The notes: generated from the sequence alone by a model not told the origin. A DNA stretch of 64,000 nucleotides from Candidula unifasciata (GCA_905116865.2 CAJHNH020007712.1:248001-312000); one strand, 5' to 3'. Shown: positions 1-12,379, counted from the stretch's first letter. A program made the numbers and translations.

Positions 1-335
1 ATGTTTTGAAGAGAAAAATTTGAAAATGTAAACTGGCAACTGGCGAACTGAATAGAATAAGAGAATGCAGAAGACAAAATTAAATTAAATACCTGGATTG
101 TGTTCTCGTTAGAATGCAGCAAGATCAAATACCATCACAAGTATTACATCTAAGAAGATCAACTGCAAGAGCAACAGGACGGCAGCGGGAAATATGGATC
201 GACAACATTAAAGACACTCTACGCCTTCACGGCATGACAATTGCCAGTGGCAGCCAGCAAGCACTGGATCGCAGATTATTCCTCCCCATGACACTTAACT
301 GCAGAAGTGGTTTATGATGATGATGATGACCTGGA
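1..335 (+). mobile_element. LINE tail, 3' end of a reverse transcriptase ORF, (ATG)n tail
   Basis: Positions 114-317 read RQREIWIDNIKDTLRLHGM, the usual end of a non-LTR retrotransposon polyprotein (compare the copy at 46286-46721). The 3' end runs into a (TGA)n tract at 316-329, a typical LINE microsatellite tail. The 5' end is missing or decayed. Confidence 0.7.
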
Positions 336-504
336 TGGTTTGGCCACATGCCGTAAATGAGTCTTGAACACAAATCTGTTCCAGGACTAGTGATAATGTG
401 AGTTGGAGAGCCATGAATAACTGTGATTTTTGGCGTGCCGTAAAGTGATGTTAGTAGATGCAGGACTCATGTGTGAAGGCATTTTACAGTCAACAGTCTT
501 ACTC

Positions 505-700
505 ACTCTAGTTCCCTTCAGAGTCAGAGCTCACCTGCGTGAGAACCGAAGAACCAACAGTCTTCTTACAAATAAGCCAGATCTGTAAAATATGTGCGTT
601 CAAAACTCAAGTTCTAGAACAAGATTAAAGTCCAGAAGTGGACCGACTCTAACTTTCTGCCAGAGTTTACAGTCGGTAAATGTGAAGAAGAAAAAGAGGA
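505..700 (+). repeat. Family F repeat, 3' part with (GAA)n tail
   Basis: Shares the motifs accaacagtctt, agatctgtaaaa and gccagagtttacag with the fuller copy at 60540-60830, and ends in an AAGAAGAAAAAGAGG tail. Confidence 0.65.
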
Positions 701-1790
701 CTAATTGAAGTTAGTGTGATTCAACATATGAATGATAAGAGTATCGCACTTTAAATATGGAAGAGAAAATTGCAGTTTAGATATTGGAAAGCTGACAGTT
801 CCATGAAGGAATGAAATCTGCAAGCACAAAATTATGAAGGATGATTCCAGTTTGTATATTATTTATGCTGTCTGCCAGGAAGGTTTTGAGATTGAAGTAT
901 GATTTTACAGCAGTCATCACACAATTTATAGACTAGTTTTTGTGTTTCATCCAGAAAGATACATATCTTTGCCTTATTGGAGATTAGAACCATTTCATTT
1001 TAACATGTCCAGACCTCATTTGACACTTTTGTCAGAAGCATTACCAAAAGCACTATATGTTTTCATATATCAGTAAGGATGATAAGGAATGACAGTGATT
1101 CTGTGCAAAGAAAAGTAAATATCCAACAGAAAATTAAAAGATCAGTTTCAGGCAGACAATGCAATAAGTTGGCACTACTACATGGGGATTCAAAACTAGA
1201 AATTTATTTCAGATAAAGGGGAGCCAGGAACATGCGCATGCACGCACGCACACACGTACACACACAACACACACACGCACAGAGAGAATTTTCCCAAGAA
1301 ATTAAGACATCCCTAAGAAGTCATCTGAGAAAAAGCAGAATCATAATACCAGTCCAGATTTTCTGCTACATCTAGGAAACTGTCACGACTCATTTGAGTG
1401 CTATCTTATAGCTACTCAAATCAAGCCACATTCTTGTTTACTTCTGGCACATTTCCTCTCTGTGGGCAGCGTGTGTGAAGAATTGTATTTTCAAAGAAGA
1501 TGAATACGCAAAAAGCCATGTGTGGAGAGACATGTGTGAGGAAACGTAAAGATTTGGTATAATATGTAACGTGCCTGTTGTTTAACTGTTAGGCATACTT
1601 ACTTTGTCGATCCTCTTCTGCCTAGGGGTGTAGAGGTTTGCCATAGAGATCGCCAGAATTCTTTACTGGCAGTTTTTTGTTTGTTTTTTTTGGCTTTGTT
1701 TTTTAACTGTTAGAACAAATTCTAAACATGATAAAAGAATTGCTGCTTTTGTAGCCTATTTTTCAGCATGACTTTTGACATTATTTTGCA
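700..1790. other. Intergenic, nothing recognised apart from a CA-rich microsatellite
   Basis: AT-rich sequence with no supported gene. A CA/CACG microsatellite sits at about 1235-1290. Confidence 0.6.
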
Positions 1791-3305
1791 GTGGTAGTTA
1801 TAGTTACTACAGCAGTGGTAGTTATAGTTACTACAGCAGTGGAAGTTATAGTTACTACAGCAGTGGAAGTTATAGTTACTACAGCAGTAAAGTTATAGTT
1901 ACTACAGCAGTAAAGTTATAGTTACTACAGCAGTGGTAGTTATAGTTACTACAGCAGTGGAAGTTATAGTTACTACAGCAGTAAAGTTATAGTTACTACA
2001 GCAGTGGTAGTTATAGTTACTACAGCAGTGGAAGTTATAGTTACTACAGCAGTGGAAGTTATAGTTACTACTTCAGTGGAAGTTATAGTTACTACAGCAG
2101 TGGAAGTTATAGTTACTACAGCAGTGGAAGTTATAGTTACTACAGCAGTGGTAATTATAGTTACTACAGCAGTGGAAGTTATAGTTACTACAGCAGTGGT
2201 AATTATAGTTACTACAGCAGTGGTAATTATAGTTACTACAGCAGTGGAAGTTATAGTTACTACAGCAGTGGTAATTATAGTTACTACAGCAGTGGAAGTT
2301 ATAGTTACTACAGCAGTGGAAGTTATAGTTACTACAGCAGTAAAGTTATAGTTACTACAGCAGTGGAAGTTATAGTTACTACAACAGTGGTAATTATAGT
2401 TACTACAGCAGTGGAAGTTATAGTTACTACAGCAGTGGAAGTTATAGTTACTACAGCAGTGGTAGTTATAGTTACTACAGCAGTGGAAGTTATAGTTACT
2501 ACAGCAGTGGAAGTTATAGTTACTACAGCAGTGGAAGTTATAGTTACTACAGCAGTGGAAGTTATAGTTACTACAGCAGTAAAGTTATAGTTACTACAGC
2601 AGTGGAAGTTATAGTTACTACAGCAGTAAAGTTATAGTTACTACAGCAGTAAAGTTATAGTTACTACAGCAGTGGAAGTTATAGTTACTACAGCAGTAAA
2701 GTTATAGTTACTACAGCAGTGGAAGTTATAGTTACTACAGCAGTAAAGTTATAGTTACTACAGCAGTGGAAGTTATAGTTACTACAGCAGTGGAAGTTAT
2801 AGTTACTACAGCAGTGGAAGTTATAGTTACTACAGCAGTGGAAGTTATAGTTACTACAGCAGTGGAAGTTATAGTTACTACAGCAGTGGAAGTTATAGTT
2901 ACTACAGCAGTGGAAGTTATAGTTACTACAGCAGTGGAAGTTATAGTTACTACAGCAGTGGAAGTTATAGTTACTACAGCAGTAAAGTTATAGTTACTAC
3001 AGCAGTGGAAGTTATAGTTACTACAGCAGTGGAAGTTATAGTTACTACAGCAGTGGAAGTTATAGTTACTACAGCAGTGGAAGTTATAGTTACTACAGCA
3101 GTGGAAGTTATAGTTACTACAGCAGTGGTAATTATAGTTACTACAGCAGTGGAAGTTATAGTTACTACAGCAGTGGTAATTATAGTTACTACAGCAGTGG
3201 AAGTTATAGTTACTACAGCAGTGGAAGTTATAGTTACTACAGCAGTGGAAGTTATAGTTACTACAGCAGTGGAAGTTATAGTTACTACAGCAGTGGAAGT
3301 TTGGA
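1790..3305. repeat. 24-bp minisatellite, about 62 units
   Basis: The unit is GTTATAGTTACTACAGCAGT plus a variable GGAA, GGTA or AA. Common units are 24 bp; units with GTAAAGTT are 23 bp. A run of 24-bp units reads VEVIVTTA on the plus strand and is also open on the minus strand (VTITSTAV), while each 23-bp unit shifts the frame and brings a stop. A subset has GGTAATT. No promoter, splice site or partner exon suggests it is translated. Confidence 0.95.
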
Positions 3306-3439
3306 AAGTGACCTGGTGATAATGTTTTAGAGTGTACAATGTGTATGCTCCTTAATGTATATTTCTTATCTTTCCTTTGGAGTTAACAAAGCAGGCAGAG
3401 AATGGAGTCATGCTGCATGGGTCACACATGGTCTCTGCA

Positions 3440-4060
3440 ATACTGGCTTTGTGCTATGGAGAGGGGAAACATGCCTGGTCTTAATTAGTATCACATAACC
3501 ATGGGCTTTGTGCTGTGGAGAGGGGAAACATGCCCAGTCTTAATTAGTATCACATAACCATGGGCTTTATGCTATGGAGAGGGGAAACATGCCCAGTCTT
3601 AATTAGTATCACATAACCATGGGCTTTGTGCTATGGAGAGGGGAAACATGCCCAGTCTTAATTAGTATTACATAACCATGGGCTTTGTGCTATGGAGAGG
3701 GGAAACATGCCCAGTCTTAATTAGTATCACATAACCATGGGCTTTGTGCTATGGAGAGGGGAAACATCCCTGGTCTTAATTAGTATCACTGGTCTTATTT
3801 AGTATCACATAACCATATGCTTTGTGCTATGGAGAGGGGAAACTTCCCTGGTCTTAATTAGTACCACATAACCATGGGCTTTGTGCTATGGAGAGGGGAA
3901 ACATACTTGATCTTAATTAGTATCACATAACCATGGGCTTTGTGCTGTGGAAAGGAAAAACATATCTGGTCTTAATTAGTATCACATAACCATGGGCTTT
4001 GTGCTATGGAGAGGGGAAACATTCCTAGTCCTAATTAGTATCACATAATCATGGGCTTTG
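3440..4060. repeat. 59-bp minisatellite, about 10-11 units
   Basis: The unit holds GGGCTTTGTGCTATGGAGAG, GGGAAACATGCCCAGTC and TTAATTAGTATCACATAACC. A unit near 3775 carries a partial duplication (tggtcttaattagtatcac twice). Drift increases toward 4060. Confidence 0.95.
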
Positions 4061-4389
4061 ATTCCCAAGCCTTTCTGTATCACAATGGAACAGTACGTCT
4101 GGAAAGACATACTAGTGCCGACAATTATGTATATTTCACATTCCACATCATGACTTTGATACATGCAACGGTGACATTTAGGACACCTCAGTGAAAAAAC
4201 AAAACTATTGTATATACAGAAAGGTAAAAAGGAATACAGAGCTGCACCAGTGCCACTTTACTGCGACACATCATCTACGTTAATCTAGTGAAGCATGGCA
4301 CGTAAATCTCATCTCAGATTGTGCCACTTTGAAACATAATCTCATTCTTAATTTTAATTAATAAAAGCTTAGGTAATATAGTAGCAAGT

Positions 4390-4590
4390 ATAGTGAAGTA
4401 TAGTGGCTGGACTATTCATCTGCTGGCCTGAAGGTCTTTAGTTTGAATCATCATTGAGGCAGATTTTCTAGACTTGATTTTGGCTGCGGGGTCGACCCAG
4501 GCTAAAGTAGATATCAAGTGATGTCCTGGGAAGTAAAGGCAGTCAGCAAGATGTTGACCAAGTTATCCACCCAGTGTTGTTTGGTCTGTG
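4390..4590 (+). mobile_element. SINE family A, degenerate copy
   Basis: Shows a tRNA-like head (tagtggctggactattc, then ttagtttgaatcatc as B box) followed by the family A body (gtcgacccaggct, tcctgggaagtaaaggcag). Confidence 0.65.
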
Positions 4591-4729
4591 AAAATCGGAG
4601 TCTTGCATCGTGTGTCTGACATACTGTATAAAAGGTACTTTACCACTCACTAGTATAGTAGCTAGAGTTAATTTTCTTATTCTGGTATAGTATAGAAATA
4701 TAAAGGATAAGACCAGACTCTGCAATCAA

Positions 4730-4925
4730 GCTCTTATATGGACACCGGAAGGGAACAGAAAATGGGGAAGACCAAGAGAGAGACTATGTAGAACCATCAT
4801 CAGGGAAGGCTCAACCATGGGCCTAATGAACATCCAAGACAGGTTGCAATGAACCACCAGACATGGAGAGCTATGACCTCTGCCCTACTTACTGCCCTAG
4901 GCTCAAAATGAAAGACTAACCAACT
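4730..4925 (+). mobile_element. LINE tail (reverse transcriptase C-terminus)
   Basis: Reads TPEGNRKWGRPRERLCRT, the GxxRxxGRPR motif near the end of non-LTR retrotransposon ORF2 proteins. Truncated at the 5' side. Confidence 0.7.
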
Positions 4926-4934
4926 AATAGAAAT

Positions 4935-5335
4935 ATAATCTGACAGGAGTCAGTTTCCTTCTTGTGCCAGGGCCCTCTAAGGGTAAGAAGGAATGAACGA
5001 GCAGATTGGCTTACTGACAGAGCCATGGTAGTCACAGAAAAAGCAATGGACCAGACTGATGTTTCAAATGCTCTCAAGGCAGCAGGACAGGTAGATGATT
5101 CAGGAGGGGACAGTGAATCTTCAACCTTGACAAGACTACATGGGCTTCATGTCAAAAGAGGTGTTGCCAGTCATGAACACTGTGCAGGTAGCTGAAGTAA
5201 AGAAGTAAACCAACACAGAACTAGTGTTATCAGTGGCCACCTGCGGAGGGTGATACTGAAGATGGGATGACAGCGTTTATGGACTTGCACAATAAGGATG
5301 TTTGGTAAGTTAACTAAAAGTTAACTAACTAGTAT
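4935..5335 (+). mobile_element. RNase H LINE, 3' fragment
   Basis: Reads VRRNERADWLTDRAM, decayed from the GNExADxLA motif of an RNase H domain, then the family tail (alignable to 62300-62670). It ends in an AACTAACTA-rich tail near 5310-5335. Confidence 0.7.
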
Positions 5336-5502
5336 AGCATGTATCGCGCATGGGCATTTACAGCACGCTCAGCGGGCAGAACAGTCTAAGAAGCCAACGG
5401 CGCCTTCTCCATGACAACCAGCAGCATGACGATGGAGGTGATGGCAGTGACGCAAGCACTTGCCTGGCTTGAAACACAAAAAATACACCCGCGTGTGTCT
5501 GG

Positions 5503-6042
5503 TAGTCTGGTAATCTTAGTTTCAGCTTCATAGCAACGGGTCGCCCCATCTTTGCTCCGCTCCTGTGCCAACGAAAAACACCCAGAATGTTTATCACAGT
5601 CCCTTGTGGAAAGATTGACAGACTGCTGTCTCAGCATATCTAGCATACACTCGCATTAAAGCATACGGTAGCCATCCAAAGTGCTAACACAAACAGTCCA
5701 ACATTAGAAATGCAGTTCATCATTGATGATAGCAGAACTTGTCGCCAACAGATCAGCAGTTTTCCACGCGATCAATTTTAACCAGATACGGTCACCGCCA
5801 ACATTGCACGCCATTTTCTGAATCTACAATTCACACCACCACGTTGGTCACAGTCGAAAATACATTCCAAATGCAATCCGCAGCTCACAGGGTCACGCCA
5901 TGCATTCAACTCAGAAGCTGGGCGACGAAACTATATCCAGTCTACAAATGGAGCAAAAATACTTCGGCCACCGTCCGGCAGAAGCAAAAAATTTGGCTCT
6001 GCTTCGAACAGCACCGCTGTCTAGTGTCCATTTTAACCGTTT
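5503..6042 (-). repeat. Family J, unclassified 540-bp dispersed repeat
   Basis: About 97% identical by eye to 62995-63533 over the whole length; more diverged copies lie at 8955-9500, 28250-28760, 30745-30910 and 63545-63780. No tRNA boxes, LTR ends or transposase could be recognised. Orientation is arbitrary: the strand that starts GGTTAAAATGGAC is called forward. Confidence 0.8.
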
Positions 6043-6044
6043 TA

Positions 6045-6511
6045 ACCCGCGTGTGTATACTCAGTGATTCAATAAGTATGATCCGGAGGGTTCAGGCAGG
6101 TTCAGTGCGAAGACAATGGCTTGAATCATTACAGAAGTCCACTGTGCGTGGAGTCACCTTTATTTTTGTTCCGGGACACGCAGGCGTCGATGGAAATGAA
6201 AGAGCTGACAGGTTGGCTGGATCTGCTATCACTACCGACGGTCGGCTTATGGATCATGCTGATATTATCAATGCCCTCAGAGAAATGGGAAGGATAGAGG
6301 ACTTTGGTGGCAGTGAATCCACATCACTCGCCAGAATGGCAGACTTGGGAATTAAGATCGGCACAGCAAAAAACGAGACGCACACCAGACATGCCAGAAG
6401 ACTTGTTAATCAACATAGAACTGGTACTATTAGCCATCGGACGTTGGGGTTCATACTGAGGGTAGGATCTGAGCACCTGTAGACATGTCTGGAGTGCAAT
6501 GAGGATAACCC

Positions 6512-6548
<37 letters not shown>

Positions 6549-6550
6549 GT
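6045..6550 (+). mobile_element. RNase H LINE, best copy of the RNase H end
   Basis: An open stretch reads RRQWLESLQKSTVRGVTFIF then VPGHAGVDGNERADRLAGSA, the last catalytic region of an RNase H domain (H-x-G...GNExAD). About 80 more residues end at GSEHL and a stop at 6480. The 3' end is a tandem AACT tail (about 6508-6547), a LINE-type microsatellite tail. Its 5' part is missing and abuts family J. Confidence 0.8.
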
Positions 6551-6790
6551 ATAGCAGCTAGGGCATTTACTCTGCTACTAGTTTGGGATCATTTGTTTAA
6601 ATCCTCCCTGAATTATAATTTTCTTCCCATGATCATGAACCTTCAGGGTCACTTCAGTCTCTGAAAATTGGAATCAGAAAATTACCTGCAGAATAAGACA
6701 TTAAAAGTTGTTTGGTCACAGATATATATAAGCCTAGCGTTATATTTGAGCAAGAGTAAAAGCAAAGATCCTATTTTTATGTAAGTCCCT
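6550..6790 (+). repeat. Probable degenerate SINE
   Basis: Resembles the start of family A (agtatagcagctagggcattt, then gtttaaatcctccc as a weak B box); too decayed for certainty. Confidence 0.35.
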
Positions 6791-6864
6791 CATCGAGCAT
6801 GTGAAACTAGAATATATTGTCACAGTGCATGGAAATTAGGTTGTATGAAGTCGTTTACTTTTGT

Positions 6865-7105
6865 GTTCTAGAGCTTCATCGGCGTCTGGCTTAAGCACTG
6901 TGAACGCGCTTCGTAATGCTGGGGTGCTGGGTTTGATCCCAGCTGTGGGCCTTGCACCTTGCGTTGGTTTCCACAGCGGTGTCAAGAAGCGTCCAGAAAG
7001 CACTGGCAAACTACTGGACGTAAACTTGCCTAGAAAAATCACAAAAGCCAGAAAAAAACAATTCATTATGGGGTAGATTCTGCAACGTCCTGTAAAAGAA
7101 TTTAA
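6865..7105 (+). mobile_element. SINE family B
   Basis: A head with cgtaatgctggggtgctgggtttgatcccagc (B box GGTTTGATCCC) is followed by a body shared with 10440-10670 (gcaaactactggacgtaaa, gcctagaaaaatcacaa, cctgtaaaagaattaac). Confidence 0.7.
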
Positions 7106-7109
7106 CTAG

Positions 7110-7875
7110 ATCTTCAGGGTAAGACATGTAAAGAGGCAACTGCTGTGGATGTAAAGGGTTGTCCGAGAAAGCACCTTTTGTTCCACATAAACTGTATGTC
7201 ATTACATTTGTTTTGTCTGTGATATATTGTTTTCAGTAAACAAAAGTTCTGTGCTGTTTTTTTAAATTTTGACCTTTATGACTCTTCTAAAAGTCCGATT
7301 ATGCAGACGTATAGACGTTGTCTGACACAGAAATTGAAAATATGTTATGCTTTGTTTTGAAATTGGTAGTGCTTTAATCAAAGAAATAAAACAAACTAAT
7401 GTGATTTTAGATATTACTTTTTTTTAAAATAGCTTTGCACATGATCACTTTTGGCAGCAGTCAAAAACCTAAATAAATCCCAAAGAAATAAATACTTAAC
7501 TTGATTTATGAAATAACTAAATTTGTATTAATTCTTTTTTTGTTTTTTAAATAGCAAGGGAACTTGACACTTAGTCTCAAAACAATAGTTTTAAATAATA
7601 TAATCCTTAATTTCTTTCAAAAGCGACCAAATTATATAAATATTAAGAGTTAATATGTGGACATCTTTTAAACCATGTTTTTGTCAGAAACCGTTTTTTT
7701 TTCTTTCTTAATTTGAGTAATGCATGTTTTCTCACAAAATCTTCAGTCAAGGAGTAATGCATGTTTTTGAAATCTGTTGTGTGCTAAGATTATCCTTTAT
7801 GGCAATTTCAAGAAGTAATCAGATCCCTGCAGACATAGAGACTCTAAATGACATTTAAATCTGTTGATCTGATCA
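7110..7875. other. Intergenic, AT-rich, nothing recognised
   Basis: Only short duplications (taatgcatgttttc near 7720 and 7755) and poly-T runs are visible. Confidence 0.6.
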
Positions 7876-7879
7876 AACT

Positions 7880-8120
7880 GAGGGACGGCTGCTCAAGTGG
7901 TTACAACTTCATTCTCTCATGCAGGAGACCCAGCTCGATCCCCTGTTAAGGTGATGGAGTTTTTCTGTGGGAGGGGGGGTGGGGAGGGGATTAAACATCC
8001 TAACCTGCACGGTCCGTGGTGGGTGACAGCACTAGCCATGTGGCCCTAAATCCTAAGGCTCACGGCCCCCCTCCCCCATCCCCTGTCTGTACTGCCCTAA
8101 AAAATGAAAGGTGGTAAAAA
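7880..8120 (+). mobile_element. SINE, single-copy family here (I)
   Basis: tRNA-like head: gctcaagtggttacaac as A box and cagctcgatcccct as B box, then a GC-richer body. No second copy was seen in the window. Confidence 0.6.
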
Positions 8121-8124
8121 AGAC

Positions 8125-8955
8125 AGTAGTGACAGGCAGATCTTATAAAACTACATATTACCACAACTTTTTGTTTGACTTCTCATAACATTTCAGCTAC
8201 TGAATCAAATGAACACATCATATTATCCCAGTTAGCTTTATTAAAACAGGCACAATCAGATATGCAGTCAAATCTATAATGGTACACTGAATATTTATGT
8301 ATATTTATACTTGATACTTATTTATGATTGATTTTATAGCATTCATATTGGTCAGCTTAATCACATGAAATGAATTGTCTAAGAAATATAACAGGTAAAT
8401 ACATCAAATATGTTGTATTGTTTCATTTCTCTGCAAGTCAGTAGTTTTTTCTGTTTTTGTAATTTGTATCAACTAATTGTTGACATACTCTTAAGCTCTG
8501 CACATGATGTTGATCATCTCATCTGGGGAAATTGTAATCTATTAGCAATAACAGGACATAACCCTAGATTTTAGCAGCATTTTAATAACTGCTTCCTTCA
8601 TTTACTAATTTCAAAATCTTCTTCTTCTTCTTTTCATTCTCCTTGCTGGTGGTTTTTAGATGAGAAGGCCAAGGGCCTCTAAAGTTTGTGGTGTAACAGA
8701 TTTCCTTCAGAATGCCAACTGTCCGGACCTGGCATCTCTACTACAGGTAAAGATTACAACTGAAGCTTGTGTTCAGTATTTTATGGTGCCTGTCCACAAG
8801 GGCAAAGTTTTGAGTCCCTAGTCTTGAATTTCTTATACATGTGGCTACAGAGTCTGTTCTGTCCAGTTGACAAGCTAAAAACAAGGGTCTGTTGCTCTCA
8901 TTTGAGGAGGTTCACCGGGTCTTCAGGATTGTGTTCTGGTTAGGAGATGTATGTT
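8125..8955. other. Intergenic, nothing firm
   Basis: A CTTCTTCTT tract at about 8620 followed by ctccttgctggtg may be a minus-strand family F tail. No gene seen. Confidence 0.4.
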
Positions 8956-9500
8956 AGTTTAGTTGAGGTTTCAACATCACCGCAATCAGGTTTCCCCATA
9001 CTTGCTCCGTTCCTGTGCCAGTGCAAATCAAATGAAATTTCCCTCACTGTCGCATTTGAAAAACTGGTGAACAAAAACTAGTCAAGGAACAATCCAGAAA
9101 TATGTGTACTCAGCAAATGCGAATTTCAGTTGTTAGAGGTGCCAGTGCCAACAGTTGTCACCAGAAATGTAGTTTGTCGATGGAAGTAATCAGGCACGAT
9201 AAGTTGGTTAGTATACACACATAGAACTCCTACATAAGGTATTTCACCAGTTCACAGGTTAACTGACCACCGGCCAAACTGAACAAAATGACACAACAAC
9301 TGCACAAATGAAAGGCATTCCACAGGAAAAACACAGTTCACAAGGCTGCAACCAAGCAATAAACTCAGTAGCTCAGGCAGCGAAACTATAGACTACCGTC
9401 CTTGTATGGAAACTGCATTGGCAAAACACTGTTGGAAGCAAAATTAACTTTAAAGCTAAAACATTCTGCCAAGCATTTCCTCCATTTTGGCCGGAAGCCA
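8955..9500 (-). repeat. Family J, older copy
   Basis: Aligns with 5503-6042 through gctccgttcctgtgcca, gcgaaactata and ccattttggccgg, with many substitutions. Confidence 0.65.
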
Positions 9501-9829
9501 AAAAGGAAGTGTTCAAATGGGTTCCAATTACTGCCTTGGTCTTGGTTTTTTTTCTTATAAGTGCTTCCTGTTCTGTATTACTGAGCGGTCTGCGCTTTCA
9601 TTGCCCATATGTTGCACTGGCTGGAATCTACTGGAGCACAATCTGCTTGGTCAACTGTCCAGTTTGATTCAGCAGAGATTAAGCATGTTGAACTGTAGCT
9701 GCTTATCATTTTGCATTGCTTGTAATACTGATCGGTCATCTGTCATTATGACCACTGGACCACTTCTGACTCAAAGCTGCATTCCCTGAGAAATATGCAT
9801 ACTGCTTTCTCCAGTACCATTGTCTCCAC

Positions 9830-10112
9830 TTGCGGCGTCCGTGGCTAAAGCGTTGTGGGTCTGACTCGTAATCCAACGTATCGCGATCGAAACCCACTAC
9901 GGGCTGAGTGGATTTTTATCGTGGTATGGGACGTCGCAGGTCGACCTAGCCTCAAATGGGTACCAGGATGGCTGTCCTGGGGAAGTAAAGACGGCCGGCG
10001 TACTGCTGACCACATTACCCACATTAACCACATCTGTAAAAATATAGGTGCTATTCCCATATGCCCGATGTGCCTAAAGGTGTGAAAAGAGATCTTTACT
10101 TTTACTTTTATT
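9830..10112 (+). mobile_element. SINE family A
   Basis: Head gcggcgtccgtggctaaagc and cgatcgaaacccac (B box), then the family body (gtcgcaggtcgacctagcct, gggaagtaaagacggccggc) and a tail of TTTACTTTTACTTT. Confidence 0.85.
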
Positions 10113-10154
10113 GTCTCCACTTTGTGAATGATAGAGTGTTTCATTGCAGGGAAA

Positions 10155-10415
10155 CTACTCTTGTGTGGCACCATTAGTCCTTTCAATGTGGATTACACCT
10201 CCGTGCCTTACAGCTTCTTTTGCTGAGCCATCTGTGAACATCCATATCCATCTGTCTTTGGAATAATTTTGTTTTAACATCTGATTGGTGACTGCCTGCA
10301 TTTTAAGGGAGTATGCTCTCCCTTGGTCAGGAAGCTCTGTGATGTGTCTGATTTGTGAGAAGTACTTGGAGTTCCAGGATGGGCATTCTGGATAAGTATT
10401 TTCAAATATAAACAT
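10155..10415 (-). mobile_element. LINE RNase H fragment, N-terminal part
   Basis: The minus-strand reading contains DRWIWMFTDGSAKEAVRHGG. FTDGSA is the first catalytic Asp motif of retrotransposon RNase H domains. It is a fragment and the only copy here of this part of the domain; it may belong to the same LINE family as the plus-strand RNase H ends. Confidence 0.7.
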
Positions 10416-10439
10416 GGTCAGCAGATTATGGCAATTGTG

Positions 10440-10670
10440 CTGCAGTACACTTATGCGTTTCGCAATGTTGGGGTGCTGGATTTTATCCCAGCTGTAGGCA
10501 ATTTGGGAGCAGACCGTCTTGTGTTGGTTTCTACAGTGGTATTGAGAGCTGACAGTTCAATAGCAATAGCAAACTACTAAAAATAAGATATGCCTAGAAA
10601 AACCACAACAGCACCCAAAAATGCTGGGGTTTGTTCAGCATTTCCTGTAAAGGATTAACAACTAACTTAG
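10440..10670 (+). mobile_element. SINE family B
   Basis: tttcgcaatgttggggtgct then gattttatcccagct (decayed B box); the body matches 6865-7105. Confidence 0.7.
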
Positions 10671-10759
10671 GTACACATATACATGAGAAAATTAGAGAGA
10701 GGGAGAGAAGAACCCAAGAGGGTAACAATTAAGCAACTTAATAAAGTTTAATCAAGGTC

Positions 10760-10945
10760 AAGACGCAAAGAGTTGAACCCTGCCTGAAATGGTTGCCAGG
10801 AAATGTAATGGGAAGTAAAGGCATCTTATTTGATGTTGCCTACATCACATGCCAAGTGCCAGTTATTCCCTAAACATGAGCCCAGCATCAATGCCTGATG
10901 TGCCATTGGTGTGCATCTGGTCCTTCACTTTTTTTTTTAAACCCT
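10760..10945 (+). mobile_element. SINE family A, 3' part
   Basis: aatgggaagtaaaggcatc, acatcacatgccaagtgcca and a tail of TTCACTTTTTTTTTT match the family A body. Confidence 0.55.
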
Positions 10946-11329
10946 GGTTCTTGGCCAACCCTGCCTGTTATGGTGGCCGATTCTATCCCATCCTGCATAC
11001 ATATCCACATGATCCACGAGTCTGTAAGGCCTGTATTTCAAGATCGTGACTCATTGTCTGATTGTAAAATTTTTCCTTTCTTTTCACTTGGACCATCTTT
11101 TTCTGAGGTCTGAAGCTGGCTTCTGTGAGCTGTTGTCATTGCCTCTGAATCGCACCAACAGGTCAGGACTTGCAGGCAAGAGGAAGACCAAGAAAGAGAC
11201 AGATAAGCAGCATAGCAAAATCCTACAAAATGATTAACAGAACCACTACTCAAGCCACATTAGAAGTGCAAGACAAATAAAACCAGGACACTGGACTACA
11301 ATCTGGTGACAGTGTGATGACAAAAGAAG

Positions 11330-11530
11330 AAAAAGAAATTGTAGTAATGAGAGCATTGTGACAACTGGAAAGCCAGGGACAGAAGAGTCAGTCTGAGAAA
11401 AATGTTGCTAGATGGCGTAAGAGAGTGGCACATAGAAATATCATCAATAGAACTGATGCAGAACAATAAGAAACAAGGCACCCAAACCTACACCATCTAG
11501 GAAGGCATTTGACGATGGGGACTTGTAATA
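11330..11530 (+). mobile_element. LINE tail, decayed
   Basis: Translated pieces such as GKPGTEESV and a frame-shifted EWHIEISS resemble the end of retrotransposon ORF2 (compare 14472-14700); several stops. Confidence 0.4.
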
Positions 11531-11639
11531 ATGAACATCTCAAACCACAGAATGTGCAGATGAAATGCTTTTCAGCATACAATCTGCAAGTGAAAGTTTT
11601 CACAGCTCTAAAGGTTCTCTTTATTTGAAAGTACAAATT

Positions 11640-12360
11640 TTCAGGTTTGTTAGTTCACCTACCTGCTTCTTCTCCCTCTCACTTCCTTTCCTCTCTCCGG
11701 TATCCATACACAACAGCACACATATATTCATACACACATAAACAATAACAAATAGTCATAAACAAGAATACACCTGTTTAATTAGATGCTAGTGTTTTAG
11801 AAAAACCATATCAGGCTGTAGTTACAATGTTTCTATACAATAATTCAGTAATATTTTTTACAAAGATCATGAGATAAAACAAAACTGAAAAGGAACAGCA
11901 GATAAAGCAGACTCAAAAGCAAGCAAAGCAAAATGACTAGAATACAAGCAATGCACATTATTCCTCAAGCAGCAACACAAATGGCTTAACTGCAATAAAT
12001 ACAGCATAACTCACAAAGTCAGTAGTGGCTGTCACTTAAAAAGAGTTCATCTGAAACAATTCCCTGTGTGTGTTTAGAAGAAAGCCTTCCTCAGTGTTAA
12101 AAAAAAAAAAAAAAGAATGATAAAACAAAAGAAAAGACTAAATAATAGAAGACAAGAGAAGTTTAAAGAAATCTCAACTCCTACAACAAAACAGAGAATT
12201 ATATAATCAGACAAAAGACTCAGATAGGACAAGAGAAGTCTGAAGAAATCTCAACTCCTACAACAAAATAGAGAATCATATACTGGACCTATTGGTGGTG
12301 GTCTATTTGGCCAGGTACATCAAGATCCAGCTGTCACTGAATGTAAAACTAAACATTCTA
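11640..12360. other. Intergenic with short direct repeats
   Basis: gacaagagaagt-t-aagaaatctcaactcctacaac occurs at about 12153 and 12229, a 76-bp spaced duplication. No gene seen. Confidence 0.5.
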
Positions 12361-12379
12361 AAAAACCAGCCAGGCGTGT

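Noticed and set aside
2004..3339. Long repetitive open frames (VEVIVTTA / VTITSTAV)
   Set aside because: They follow from a 24-bp unit without stops on either strand; 23-bp units break them and nothing else supports a gene.
5739..6482. 247-codon open frame as one gene
   Set aside because: It joins family J and an RNase H LINE end by chance; only the second half has protein features.
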